Source of the DNA: Chitinophaga pinensis
GTDB lineage: Bacteria > Bacteroidota > Bacteroidia > Chitinophagales > CAIOSU01
NCBI GenBank assembly: GCA_945901065.1
Contig: CAMDKI010000005.1
Location: 158,257 to 222,256, forward strand
Reading direction: 5' to 3'
DNA length: 64,000 nt
Below are positions 42,988 through 51,762 of this stretch, one piece after another. Under the pieces are notes generated by a model. That model was not told the origin of the DNA and made no database searches. It saw only the letters and a list, made by a program, of their open reading frames with translations. A program made the translations under genes and the position numbers. Each line of letters opens with the position of its first letter. Positions within the stretch are counted from its first letter, which is position 1.

Positions 42988-44562
42988 TTAAATCGATAAA
43001 ATCTGCGTTTCTACCCACTTTTCAATAGTTTCGTCGGCATAGCCAGCTTCCCTTAAAATGGAAAGCGTATCTGCACCCATGTTGGGCGCAGGCCAAGCAA
43101 TAGCCCCTGGAGTGTTGCTAAACTTGAGTGGAATGCCGAATGATTTAAAATCAATTCCGTCACTAGTTTGCTCGGTTATTACCATTTTTCGGTGCTGCAT
43201 GTGCTGCTCGTGTTCAATTTCATCCATGGTGATAACGGGGCTCAGGCAAAAATCGAATTTGGCCGATAGGCTTACCCAATAAGCCTGGGATTGTGAAGCG
43301 AATAAAGCAGAAACTTCGGCCTTTAGATTCGCCAACTCAATACCCTCATACAACAATACTTGTGCCCAATTTGGCCTATTTACAGCGCTACAGAATGCTT
43401 GCCAAAATTTTGGCTCGAGAGCCCCAAGAGCTATATATTTTCCATCGTTGCAACGGTAAACATTGTAGTTGGCCAATTTGCCGGAAAGTTCGTGATCTGA
43501 AGGTAACACTGGATGTTTGTCGGCTTGACTCCGGGCAAATGCAAAGGTGCTCAAAGGCATTACGGCATCCATCATGCTCACATCAACGTATTGCCCATGG
43601 CCAGTAACGCTTCTGCTCAGCAGTGCCGCCATAATGGCATTCATGGCCATGTAGCTGCCACCTGCAATATCTGCTATTTGGGCACCAGGAATTACAAGTT
43701 GCCCGCTTGTTGCGCCGTTAATACCCAATAAACCTGCCCTTGCAATATAATTTAGGTCGTGACCAGCTTCATGCGACCAAGGGCCTGTTTGTCCATAACC
43801 AGTTATTGAAACATACACCAACTTTGGGTTGATACTCTTCAAGGTGTCGTATCCGAGCCCTATTTTATCCATTACACCAGGTCTAAACTGCTCTACAAAT
43901 ACATCGGCATCTTTTACCAGCCTATATAGTATTTGCAGTCCTTCCTCCGTGTTATAATTAATTGCCAAACTGCGCTTGCTTCTGTTTACGGCAAGATAGT
44001 ATGCGGCGGTTTCACCAATAAATGGCGGAAAGTTACGGATTTGGTCGGGCGACGCAGGGTCTTCAATTTTTATGACCTCGGCTCCCATATCTGCTAGTAT
44101 CATTGTTGCCATTGGGCCTGGCAATAAGCGGCTCATATCAAGTATTCTTATACCTACCAACGGTCCGCTTTGGGGCTTTCGAGTACCTATTCCCGTTAAA
44201 CTTTTTGATCTGTTTGTATCTTTAATTGTTGGGTCGAACTTTCTGAATAACTTGGTAAATTCTAGCATCTTGCCCAAGTTGCTTACCTTAATTTTGCCCA
44301 TCATCAGGGCCATTTGCGGGTTGGTTTTCCCCAATTCTATCTGGGTGTATACCTCAGCTTTGGCTTTTATAATGCAATCGGCCTCACCGCTTAGTCCTAG
44401 GTTTAGTGTGCAGTTTCCCTCAACAATACCTACTGTATATGTGCCACCTTCTTCGCCGCTTATGTCAAAATGAACAATGAGTTTCTGGCCTCCCGCTTTT
44501 TCTGGCCTGAACCTGGCAGGAATACTCGTTATTACATCATGGAAGGTTACTATTTGCTGCAT
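42988..44562 (-). CDS. SCP2 sterol-carrier domain fused to a CaiB/BaiF family CoA transferase/racemase
   Basis: A 524-aa protein. Residues 1-110 look like an SCP2 lipid-binding domain (LIVHFDISGEEGGTYTVGI, AEADC-type CIIKAKAEVYTQIELGKTNP, ALMMGKIKVSNLGKML). From about 131 it is a class III CoA transferase of the alpha-methylacyl-CoA racemase type: VGIRILDMSRLLPGPMAT, ADMGAEVIKIEDP, the long loop with NRSKRSLAINY, GHDLNYIARAG holding the probable catalytic His, and DVSMMDAVMPL. It probably acts on a branched or long-chain acyl-CoA bound by the SCP2 part. It stands alone on the minus strand. The fusion order is unusual to me. Confidence 0.85.
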   Translation of the reverse strand: MQQIVTFHDVITSIPARFRPEKAGGQKLIVHFDISGEEGGTYTVGIVEGNCTLNLGLSGEADCIIKAKAEVYTQIELGKTNPQMALMMGKIKVSNLGKMLEFTKLFRKFDPTIKDTNRSKSLTGIGTRKPQSGPLVGIRILDMSRLLPGPMATMILADMGAEVIKIEDPASPDQIRNFPPFIGETAAYYLAVNRSKRSLAINYNTEEGLQILYRLVKDADVFVEQFRPGVMDKIGLGYDTLKSINPKLVYVSITGYGQTGPWSHEAGHDLNYIARAGLLGINGATSGQLVIPGAQIADIAGGSYMAMNAIMAALLSRSVTGHGQYVDVSMMDAVMPLSTFAFARSQADKHPVLPSDHELSGKLANYNVYRCNDGKYIALGALEPKFWQAFCSAVNRPNWAQVLLYEGIELANLKAEVSALFASQSQAYWVSLSAKFDFCLSPVITMDEIEHEQHMQHRKMVITEQTSDGIDFKSFGIPLKFSNTPGAIAWPAPNMGADTLSILREAGYADETIEKWVETQILSI

Positions 44563-44702
44563 ACCAAACTTGTTGAAGTTCTAAGTTACCAGCAATATTT
44601 GAGAAGTTACATTTTGTAGCAGATAACCTATGCTTAGTTTGCTGCTCCTTATGGTTCTCTTAATTTAAGATACCCTGTTAATGGGTTAAATGTATAATGA
44701 GC

Positions 44703-44710
44703 TATCTTTA
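44703..44710 (+). promoter_or_regulatory. Candidate -7 element for the WD40 gene
   Basis: TATCTTTA (one mismatch to TAnnTTTG) ends 9 nt before the ATG at 44720, with AATG 19 nt upstream as a weak -33. This is the same arrangement as at 9332 and 23981 and supports the later start codon. Confidence 0.35.
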
Positions 44711-44719
44711 CAGCTAACT

Positions 44720-45628
44720 ATGCCATCTATACACGCTTCGTTATATACTACTCTTAAAGGCCACACTAGCGCTATTTATACGCTGGCTGGCGGTGGCGAT
44801 GACCTTTATACAACCGGTGGCGATGGACAGGTAGTAAAATGGAATTTAGCAAAGCCGATTGATGGTTTGCTTATGGCTCGAATGGGCATGCAAATATTTT
44901 CGATGGCCTTAATGCCTGACAAAAGGCATATGCTTTTAGGGCAAATGCATGGTGGTATACATATACTCGACTTAGACGACCAGCAAGAAGATAAGCACTT
45001 AGCCTTGCATACTCAAGGAGTGTTTGATTTAATTACCACTGATAACCATTTTATAGCAGCAGGGGGCGATGGGGCGCTATCGCTTTGGCGAACGATTGAT
45101 TATTCGTTGGGGCTAAAAATTGCTTTATCGGATAGCAGTTTACGGGCATTGGCAATACATCCCAATGGTTTTCAATTGGCAGTGGGTAGCAGCGATAACA
45201 GCATATATGTGCTCTCCTTGCATGATTTTAAAGTTTCTCAGAAACTTGACGGTCATGAGAATTCAGTATTTACTGTTTGTTATTCGCCTGATGGGCGGTA
45301 TTTGTTAAGTGGTAGCCGCGATGCGCATTTTATGGTTTGGGATGTTGTTGATGGTTATAAGCCAATTCACAGAATCCCTGCACATTTGTTTACCATTAAT
45401 CACATAGTTTATAGTCCTGATGGTAAATTGTTTGCAACGGCCAGCAGGGATAAAGATGTGAAGATATGGGATGCTTGTACTTTTAGCTTATTGAAGGTAC
45501 TAGATAGGCATAAATTTGAAGGGCATATAAACTCTGTTAACCGATTATACTGGAACAACAAATATTTGGTATCGGTGGGTGATGATAGGGTAATAAAACT
45601 GTGGTGTATAACTAACTCGGAAGGATAA
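44720..45628 (+). CDS. WD40 repeat protein
   Basis: A 302-aa cytoplasmic beta-propeller of about seven blades, no signal peptide. Blades carry GH...VWD-type ends such as LKGHTSAIYTLAGGGDDLYTTGG, LDGHENSVFTVCYSPDGRYLLSGSRDAHFMVWDVV and YSPDGKLFATASRDKDVKIWDA. I choose ATG 44720 (MPSIHASLY) over 44690 because of the promoter box between them. It must be a scaffold for protein contacts; no catalytic or other domains are attached. Its last 17 nt overlap the end of the convergent dnaG gene. Confidence 0.85.
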   Translation: MPSIHASLYTTLKGHTSAIYTLAGGGDDLYTTGGDGQVVKWNLAKPIDGLLMARMGMQIFSMALMPDKRHMLLGQMHGGIHILDLDDQQEDKHLALHTQGVFDLITTDNHFIAAGGDGALSLWRTIDYSLGLKIALSDSSLRALAIHPNGFQLAVGSSDNSIYVLSLHDFKVSQKLDGHENSVFTVCYSPDGRYLLSGSRDAHFMVWDVVDGYKPIHRIPAHLFTINHIVYSPDGKLFATASRDKDVKIWDACTFSLLKVLDRHKFEGHINSVNRLYWNNKYLVSVGDDRVIKLWCITNSEG

Positions 45629-47552
45629 CAGAACCCAGTGCGGCTGCAATTTGCCGCTTCATGCCAATATATTGCTGAAAGAGCTGCATTTGCTCAACGA
45701 GCGCCAATTCATCGCCCTCATCTTGGGCTTTTTGCATGCTATTCCTGGTTTCATCAATTAATATTTTCAGACGCTCTAATTTTAGTCTGCATAACGAGGA
45801 GTGAATGTCCTTTCTATAAACAAACTGAGTATCTGTAATAGCTATGTCGTGCATTTTTATCCAGTTCTCACTCAGTTCATAAGGTTTTTGCAATATCTCA
45901 ATCGCAAAATTGCTTATCTCAGGGTCTTCGTGGCTAACAAAATGATGTGTTTCGGGTATAAGGCTTTCCTCTTGAATAGACGTTCGATAGACATTTACTA
46001 TCTTCTCCGAGATAGGGTCAACCATTCGTGTTTCGTCTTCATCCAATTCCATTAAAATGGCATGGGCAACTTTCCACTCGTCAGAGTAATCAAGGTGCGC
46101 ATATTCTAATAGCAACCGTACTACGTCTCTTTCTTGCCTTGCCAGTGCCCCTATGCTTGCCGGCAGCATGGGCTCCTTTGTTTCTGGCACCTCCTCGTTT
46201 ACATACCTTGGGCTGTCTTCAACAGGTGCGCCTGCTTTTTTGCTGTTTTTTTGATGCCTTATTTTGTTTACTTCGCTTACCAGAATCTGCTCTTGCATAT
46301 CAAGCAAGTGAGAGCATTCTTTTACATATACCGAGCGCTTAATAGCATCTGGAATCAATGCAATTGAATCTACAATATCTTTAATAGCCTCGGCCCTTTT
46401 TACGGGGTCTCGCTTGCTTTCTTCTTGCAGAAAGCTTGCTTTAAAAAGGATAAAATCCTGAATGTGGCTATTGCGGTATTTAATAAAGCCATCGGCACCC
46501 TCACGCTTAACAAAACTATCGGGGTCGTCGTCGGGTGGTAAAAGTACTACCCGTACATTCATGTCTTCTTCCAATATTAAGTCAATACCGCGTATGGCTG
46601 CTTTTATACCAGCAGCATCTCCGTCATAGGTTACGGTTATGTTGGGCGTAAGGCGTTTAATCAAGCGAATCTGCTCAACGGTGAGCGATGTGCCCGAGGA
46701 AGCCACTACGTTTTCCACTCCGGCCTGCGAGAGCGAAATTACATCGGTATAGCCCTCAACCAATATACATTCATCTTCTTTTCTTACCGCGTTTTTAGCC
46801 TGGAATAAGCCATAAAGAATTCGGCTTTTGTTGTAAATATCCGTCTCGGGGGTATTTACATATTTGGGTACTTTTTTATCGCTGAGCAGTGTTCGCCCGC
46901 CAAACCCAACAACTTTTCCCATAAAATTGTGGATGGTAAACATAACCCTACCTCTAAAAAAATCGTAAGGTCTATCATATTTATCGCTAGCCAGACCTGC
47001 CTTTTGCAAGTATTCAACTAAATAGCCTTGAGCTTCGCTTGCTTTAACCAAGGCATCACCCTTCTCAGGTGAGTAGCCCAATTGGAAACGCTCAATGGTT
47101 TCTTTGCTAAAACCCCGCTCCTTGAAATAGGTAAGGCCTATGTTTTGTCCTTCTTCGGTTTCAAGTAGTTGCTCGCTGTAAAATCGTTGTGCAAAAGAGG
47201 AGACTATGTATAAGCTATCACGCTCATTTTTTTCTTCAATTTGCTTATCGCTGGGCGCCTCCGATTCTTCAATTTCAATGGAATACTTTTCCGCTAAATA
47301 TCTGAGGGCCTCGGGGTAGGTTTTGTGTTCGTGCTCAATGATAAATTTTACTGAGTCGCCAGCAACCCCGCAACCGAAACACTTGTATATGCCTTTGGCA
47401 GGCGATACTGTAAATGAGGGTGTTTTTTCGTTATGAAAAGGGCAATTGCCCAACATATTGGCCCCGCGGCGCTTTAGTGTAATAAAGTCGCCCACAACCT
47501 CCTCAATACGGACGGCATCCATAATTCGGGTTATGGTATCGCGGGTAATCAT
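45612..47552 (-). CDS. dnaG: DNA primase DnaG
   Basis: A 646-aa replication primase. CHC2 zinc site at Cys37-His40-Cys58-Cys61 (NCPFH and KCFGCG). RNA polymerase core and Toprim domain with ILVEGYTDVISL and VTYDGDAAGIKA (the acidic metal ligands). The C-terminal ~150 residues are helical and would bind the DnaB helicase. ATG 47552 is chosen over a TTG two codons upstream. A box TACCTTTA on the minus strand lies about 30 nt upstream. The gene's 3' end overlaps a WD40 gene. Confidence 0.95.
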   Translation of the reverse strand: MITRDTITRIMDAVRIEEVVGDFITLKRRGANMLGNCPFHNEKTPSFTVSPAKGIYKCFGCGVAGDSVKFIIEHEHKTYPEALRYLAEKYSIEIEESEAPSDKQIEEKNERDSLYIVSSFAQRFYSEQLLETEEGQNIGLTYFKERGFSKETIERFQLGYSPEKGDALVKASEAQGYLVEYLQKAGLASDKYDRPYDFFRGRVMFTIHNFMGKVVGFGGRTLLSDKKVPKYVNTPETDIYNKSRILYGLFQAKNAVRKEDECILVEGYTDVISLSQAGVENVVASSGTSLTVEQIRLIKRLTPNITVTYDGDAAGIKAAIRGIDLILEEDMNVRVVLLPPDDDPDSFVKREGADGFIKYRNSHIQDFILFKASFLQEESKRDPVKRAEAIKDIVDSIALIPDAIKRSVYVKECSHLLDMQEQILVSEVNKIRHQKNSKKAGAPVEDSPRYVNEEVPETKEPMLPASIGALARQERDVVRLLLEYAHLDYSDEWKVAHAILMELDEDETRMVDPISEKIVNVYRTSIQEESLIPETHHFVSHEDPEISNFAIEILQKPYELSENWIKMHDIAITDTQFVYRKDIHSSLCRLKLERLKILIDETRNSMQKAQDEGDELALVEQMQLFQQYIGMKRQIAAALGSVILPS

Positions 47553-47609
47553 AGTCAAAACTTAATGAGCAACTAAAGGTACAAAAATATAGGTGCATCA
47601 GTAAACTAA

Positions 47610-47639
47610 CAAAGGCGAAAGAATGCTCTTTCGCCTTTG
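47610..47639. terminator. Strong hairpin between dnaG and the 128-aa gene
   Basis: A perfect 13-bp stem CAAAGGCGAAAGA / TCTTTCGCCTTTG around a 4-nt ATGC loop. On the minus strand it terminates the upstream 128-aa gene before dnaG. The flanking T content is modest. Confidence 0.75.
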
Positions 47640-47661
47640 AAACATCTTTCTTATTATCTTA

Positions 47662-48048
47662 TTAACTGGCCTTACGCAAGTATATCTGGTCTTTTTCCTT
47701 TTGGTAAAAACTTACCATGCCTTCTTCTGACTTCAGGTAGGCATTGTAAATATCCAAGTATATGGTGTCGCCGTTGATTTGTTCAATCTCGGCACTCGTG
47801 CTTAGGTAAATGTCGTTTTCGTTAGGGTCAATTGAGTTTACGTACTCATCGTCTACGGTAGTACTGCCAACCACATAAAAGTCAGTGTCCTCGGTGTAAA
47901 TCTCGGCTTCTCCAACTGCTAAATCGAAGGTGCTCATTACAGCCTCACTGCTTCTGGTTACCACCTGCAAGACGGGTTCATTTGATTCATTTACAATTAC
48001 CTTAATCATGTAAGTATTAAGGTTATAACCTGTTGGTGTTGATTTCAT
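47662..48048 (-). CDS. Hypothetical acidic protein, 128 aa
   Basis: No signal peptide and no family recognised. The composition is acidic and beta-strand-rich: IKVIVNESNEPVLQVV, FDLAVGEAEIYTEDTDFYVVG, YVNSIDPNENDIYLST, DTIYLDIYNAYLKS, and a final MVSFYQKEKDQIYLRK. A start at Met14 is possible, which would remove KSTPTGYNLNTY. It is alone between a terminator and a divergent gene. Possibly a small OB-like or lipid-binding fold, but that is a guess. Confidence 0.55.
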   Translation of the reverse strand: MKSTPTGYNLNTYMIKVIVNESNEPVLQVVTRSSEAVMSTFDLAVGEAEIYTEDTDFYVVGSTTVDDEYVNSIDPNENDIYLSTSAEIEQINGDTIYLDIYNAYLKSEEGMVSFYQKEKDQIYLRKAS

Positions 48049-48262
48049 AATATTGGCTTTTTTGTCACTAAATCGTTTCCCATAATTTCCACTCGTGATA
48101 CGCAGTTAATGGCAAAAATGTTTCATTTAATAGTTCCACTTTTGCCTCGAATAACCAAGGCACGGTGCTTTTCATAAATTCTAAGCAAGTCTGATGTAAA
48201 TGGTTAATTGTTTAAATAGAAGTTGCTAATTTTAAAGTGTAATAAAATTTATTTGTTGTATT

Positions 48263-49825
48263 ATGGCAGAAAAGATAAAGGAGGATAGCCTATTTCAGCT
48301 AATCCGCAGTATGACCAAAGCGGAGAAGCGATACTTTAAAGTAAACAGCACGCACACCATAGGTGAAAAGAACAACTATATGCGGTTGTTTGATGCTATG
48401 GATAAATTGGAGGAGTTTGATGACCTTAAGTTTAGGCAAAAATTTAAGAAAGAACCGTTTGTTAAATACCTAGCTGCCGAAAAGAATTATTTATACGAGC
48501 TGATTTTAAAAACATTGAGGGCTTTTCGCTCTGATAAGAGCAGATACATCAAGCTCTTAGGGCTTGTGCAGGATATTGATATGTTGCACGAAAAGCGGTT
48601 GTATGAAGATTGTGATAAGCGAATAAAAAAGGCGCAGAAATTAGCTAATGAGCTTAACTTTTTCCACATAAACGGCTTGTTAATCGATTGGAAGTTTTTG
48701 CTCGCATCCAAATTGGAAGAAGACACCCCTAAAGAATTGATAGATTCGTATCATGACGAAGTGAATAGAAATGCGAGGCTGCTCAAAAACTACTATGAGT
48801 ATAAAAAGTTAAAAAATGATATTCAAATTATATCGAAAAAGAATTTAACCATTTTACAACCAGCTGACCAGAAAAAGTATAAGGAAATAGTAGAGTCGAA
48901 TTATGTAAAAAACCCTGAATTGGCAGAGTCTTTTATTGCCAAACAAGAGTATTATACCATGATGGGAAGGGTTTATGGTATTGAAAAATCATTATTGGAA
49001 CAGTATAAAGTTAGACTTCAACATGTACATCTATTTGATCAATATCCGGACATGAAAGAAGAGTACCCAAGTTACTATAAACACTCGCTGACCAATTTTC
49101 TAGTTATTGCCATTAGGGTCAATGATTTTGAAGGGTATGAGAAAACCATTGACAAGATGGGACTTGGTAACGGTCCTGATGATTTTAATGAGCTGAAAGT
49201 AGTAAAAATGGGCGGTAACCAAATGTTCTATCTTATGAACAATAGCCGCTGGGCGGAGGCGCTAAAACTCTCCAAGGTGTTGGAGGATATGATTGTAAGA
49301 TACAAGTTAAGCATTCCATGGAGAGAGACCATAACCATGAAATACAACGTTGGCTGTTTGCATTTTATCATGGGTAATTTCAGTGAGGCTGCCGATAGGT
49401 TTGATTATGTAATAAATGAAAAAGAAGTAACCTATGTTGGTCAAATTTTAGCAAGCCGCATTCTGCACGTGGTTAGCCATTTTGAAATTTCCCCACCCAC
49501 TGTAGTTGAATACCTATTGGGCTCAGCTATGCGTTTTTCGAACAAGCTACAACACAACAATCCATTCAACGACATTATTCTGAAAGGAATAAAAAGAATG
49601 CTTCGGGCCGCTGATAAAAAGGAGACCAAACACGGTATGACCTTGTTGCGAGACGAGTTATTGGCCATATTCGAAAAGTATCAATATGGATTGGCATTAG
49701 AAGAAACCATTTGTTGGCTGATAAGTAGGATTGAAAACCGACCTTTGGTGGAAGTTGTTGACGAACGCCTTGAAATTGAACGGCAAATGGCAATGGAACA
49801 ACTTAAACAAGATGCCAACAAGTGA
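48263..49825 (+). CDS. Unrecognised 520-aa helical, TPR-like protein
   Basis: No signal peptide or membrane segment. Charged and almost entirely helical: MAEKIKEDSLFQLIRSMTKAEKRYFK at the N-terminus, then repeated ~35-residue helix pairs (LYEDCDKRIKKAQKLANELNFFHINGLLID, RWAEALKLSKVLEDMIVRY, GNFSEAADRFDYVINEK), resembling TPR or pentatricopeptide repeats. The opening with SMTKAEKRYFKVNS seems conserved in Bacteroidota hypothetical proteins, to my memory. A scaffold or regulatory role is plausible. It precedes the nuo promoter by about 450 bp, not an operon member. Confidence 0.6.
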   Translation: MAEKIKEDSLFQLIRSMTKAEKRYFKVNSTHTIGEKNNYMRLFDAMDKLEEFDDLKFRQKFKKEPFVKYLAAEKNYLYELILKTLRAFRSDKSRYIKLLGLVQDIDMLHEKRLYEDCDKRIKKAQKLANELNFFHINGLLIDWKFLLASKLEEDTPKELIDSYHDEVNRNARLLKNYYEYKKLKNDIQIISKKNLTILQPADQKKYKEIVESNYVKNPELAESFIAKQEYYTMMGRVYGIEKSLLEQYKVRLQHVHLFDQYPDMKEEYPSYYKHSLTNFLVIAIRVNDFEGYEKTIDKMGLGNGPDDFNELKVVKMGGNQMFYLMNNSRWAEALKLSKVLEDMIVRYKLSIPWRETITMKYNVGCLHFIMGNFSEAADRFDYVINEKEVTYVGQILASRILHVVSHFEISPPTVVEYLLGSAMRFSNKLQHNNPFNDIILKGIKRMLRAADKKETKHGMTLLRDELLAIFEKYQYGLALEETICWLISRIENRPLVEVVDERLEIERQMAMEQLKQDANK

Positions 49826-50279
49826 TAACAACTAGTATCGTCAGGCGCAAGTAAAGTAGCCTTTCTCGGTTTTTCAATTCTTACATACACTTTAAAACGA
49901 CTAAAAAGCCTAAGGCAATCAAAGCCACACAGTGCTTCTTGGGTTTTGAGAGCAAGGTTAAGCTTAGAGATTGATTTGTGGCTTAACTTTATTCACTTGC
50001 CTTACTTTAATTTTGGAACCATCTGTTTTTTGGGTAGTGGACAATTTAAAAGTCAAATTAAAGCAGCTAATTGATAAGAAACAGAATTATAGCGCACGTC
50101 TGAATAATGTATTGACTCATTGATTCAAAAAAGCTAACACCGCATTACCATTTTGTGGCAGTGTGCCATGTTGATAATTATTAAAACCTTATCGCAACAA
50201 CGTTGTTGTGTATTATATTACTAGCTAAAGCTCTGGTCTTTTTTATTTTAGGGTACTGGATAACTTAATGCCACAATGC
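49826..50279. other. Intergenic spacer before the nuo operon
   Basis: About 450 bp with no supported gene. No clear terminator for the preceding gene; a weak GTTAAGC...GCTTAAC inverted repeat lies in the middle. Nothing else recognised. The spacer ends at the nuo promoter. Confidence 0.5.
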
Positions 50280-50311
50280 GTTGAAAACGTAAAATGGTTT
50301 AAGTAGCTTTG
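50280..50311 (+). promoter_or_regulatory. Promoter of the nuo operon
   Basis: -33 GTTG (50280-50283), a 20-nt spacer and -7 TAGCTTTG (50304-50311), 22 nt before the nuoA ATG. This is the best promoter match in the window to the Bacteroidota TTTG-N19/20-TAnnTTTG form. Confidence 0.6.
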
Positions 50312-50333
50312 CACAACAAAAGAAACCTGTCGT

Positions 50334-50696
50334 ATGCCGAATTCTATTGATTACTTGGCGATATTAATCCAGTTTCTTGTAGGTGCCGGTTTTGTGGTTA
50401 CTACAATGGTTGTGTCACATGCAATTGGTCCTAAACGCAAAACGAGCGACAAGCTTGAAGCTTTTGAGTGCGGTATAGATTCTCAGGGTAATGCCCGCTT
50501 GCCATTTTCTATCAAGTATTTCCTTATTGCCATTCTATTTGTAATGTTCGATGTGGAGATTATTTTTATGTATCCTTGGGCGGTTAATTTTCACGAGCTA
50601 GGTGCCGATGGTTTCTTGCAGATGTTACTTTTTATCGGGACTTTGTTATTGGGCTTTGTTTACGTCATTAAGAAAGGAGTTTTCAAATGGGAATAG
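50334..50696 (+). CDS. nuoA: NADH-quinone oxidoreductase subunit A
   Basis: A 120-aa subunit of the membrane arm of complex I, three transmembrane helices. Family motif KLEAFECGIDSQGNARLPFSIKYF (seen in pieces FECGIDSQG, RLPFSIKYF) and VMFDVEIIFMYPWAV with the conserved Asp-Glu. It begins a 14-gene operon in the order A to N; its stop overlaps nuoB by 10 nt. Confidence 0.97.
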   Translation: MPNSIDYLAILIQFLVGAGFVVTTMVVSHAIGPKRKTSDKLEAFECGIDSQGNARLPFSIKYFLIAILFVMFDVEIIFMYPWAVNFHELGADGFLQMLLFIGTLLLGFVYVIKKGVFKWE

Positions 50697-51250
50697 CAAT
50701 TGACACCGGAGCAATACCCGGTACTAGAGTTACGGAGAGAGGATTGGAGGGAGAAGGCTTTATGGCTACCTCTTTGGATAAGTTTGTAGGCATGGCTAGG
50801 GCTAATTCACTATGGCCATTACCTTTTGCCACGTCGTGCTGTGGTATCGAGTTTATGTCCACTATGGCTTCCGATTTTGATTTGGCACGTTTTGGTTCAG
50901 AGCGTATAAGTTTCTCACCTCGCCAAGCAGATATGCTTTTGGTAGCTGGTACCATCGCCAAAAAGATGGGCCCTGTATTAAAACAAGTATACCTACAAAT
51001 GGCCGAGCCCCGTTGGGTAATAGCTATAGGTGCTTGCGCAAGTAGCGGTGGTATTTTTGATACTTACAGCGTATTGCAAGGCATTGATAAGGTAATACCA
51101 GTTGATGTGTATGTGCCAGGCTGCCCACCGCGCCCAGAGCAGATATTGGATGGCGTAATGAGATTGCAAGAGCTGGTAAAAAAGGAATCGATACACAGAA
51201 GGAATTCACCAGAATATAAAGCACTGTTGGCTAGCTACGGAATTGAATAA
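50687..51250 (+). CDS. nuoB: NADH-quinone oxidoreductase subunit B
   Basis: A 187-aa peripheral-arm subunit that carries the terminal [4Fe-4S] cluster N2 next to the quinone site. Cluster Cys are in ATSCCGIEFM, the GACASSGGIF loop and YVPGCPPRPE. The ATG at 50687 overlaps nuoA by 10 nt. Confidence 0.97.
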   Translation: MGIAIDTGAIPGTRVTERGLEGEGFMATSLDKFVGMARANSLWPLPFATSCCGIEFMSTMASDFDLARFGSERISFSPRQADMLLVAGTIAKKMGPVLKQVYLQMAEPRWVIAIGACASSGGIFDTYSVLQGIDKVIPVDVYVPGCPPRPEQILDGVMRLQELVKKESIHRRNSPEYKALLASYGIE

Positions 51251-51253
51251 GAC

Positions 51254-51760
51254 ATGGCGGAGATAACAAACACCTACATCTTAGAAAAGCTGCAGCAACA
51301 TTTCGGTGCTGATGTACTATCCTCGGAGGAATCTTACGGTATGTTGTCGGTTACCCTCAACAAAGAGCGCAACGTAGATGTAATCAAGTTTTTGAGGGAC
51401 GATAGCGAGTTACAGTTCAACTTCCTTACAGACCTTTGTGCGGTACACTATCCTGATAATGTTGGCAATGAGCTATGCATGGTGTACCATATGCATAGTT
51501 TCTATACCAACTTGCGCATTCGGTTGAAGTTTTTTATACCTATCAGCCATCCTCATATTGCTACCATTACCGTTTTGTACGATGCGGCTAATTGGCAAGA
51601 GCGCGAAACATTTGATTTCTATGGGGTAGTCTTTGACGGGCACCCTAACCTGAAGCGAATAGTAAACGTAGACGAAATGGATTACTTTCCACTAAGGCGC
51701 GAGTATCCCTTGGAAGATGGTACCCGTAATGATAAGGCTGACGAATATTTTGGAAGATAG
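51254..51760 (+). CDS. nuoC: NADH-quinone oxidoreductase subunit C
   Basis: A 168-aa (30 kDa type) peripheral subunit without cofactors. Conserved ending WQERETFDFYGVVFDGHPNLKRI then EYPLEDGTRND. Separate from NuoD, not fused as in E. coli. Three nt after nuoB and 2 nt before nuoD. Confidence 0.95.
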   Translation: MAEITNTYILEKLQQHFGADVLSSEESYGMLSVTLNKERNVDVIKFLRDDSELQFNFLTDLCAVHYPDNVGNELCMVYHMHSFYTNLRIRLKFFIPISHPHIATITVLYDAANWQERETFDFYGVVFDGHPNLKRIVNVDEMDYFPLRREYPLEDGTRNDKADEYFGR

Positions 51761-51762
51761 AA

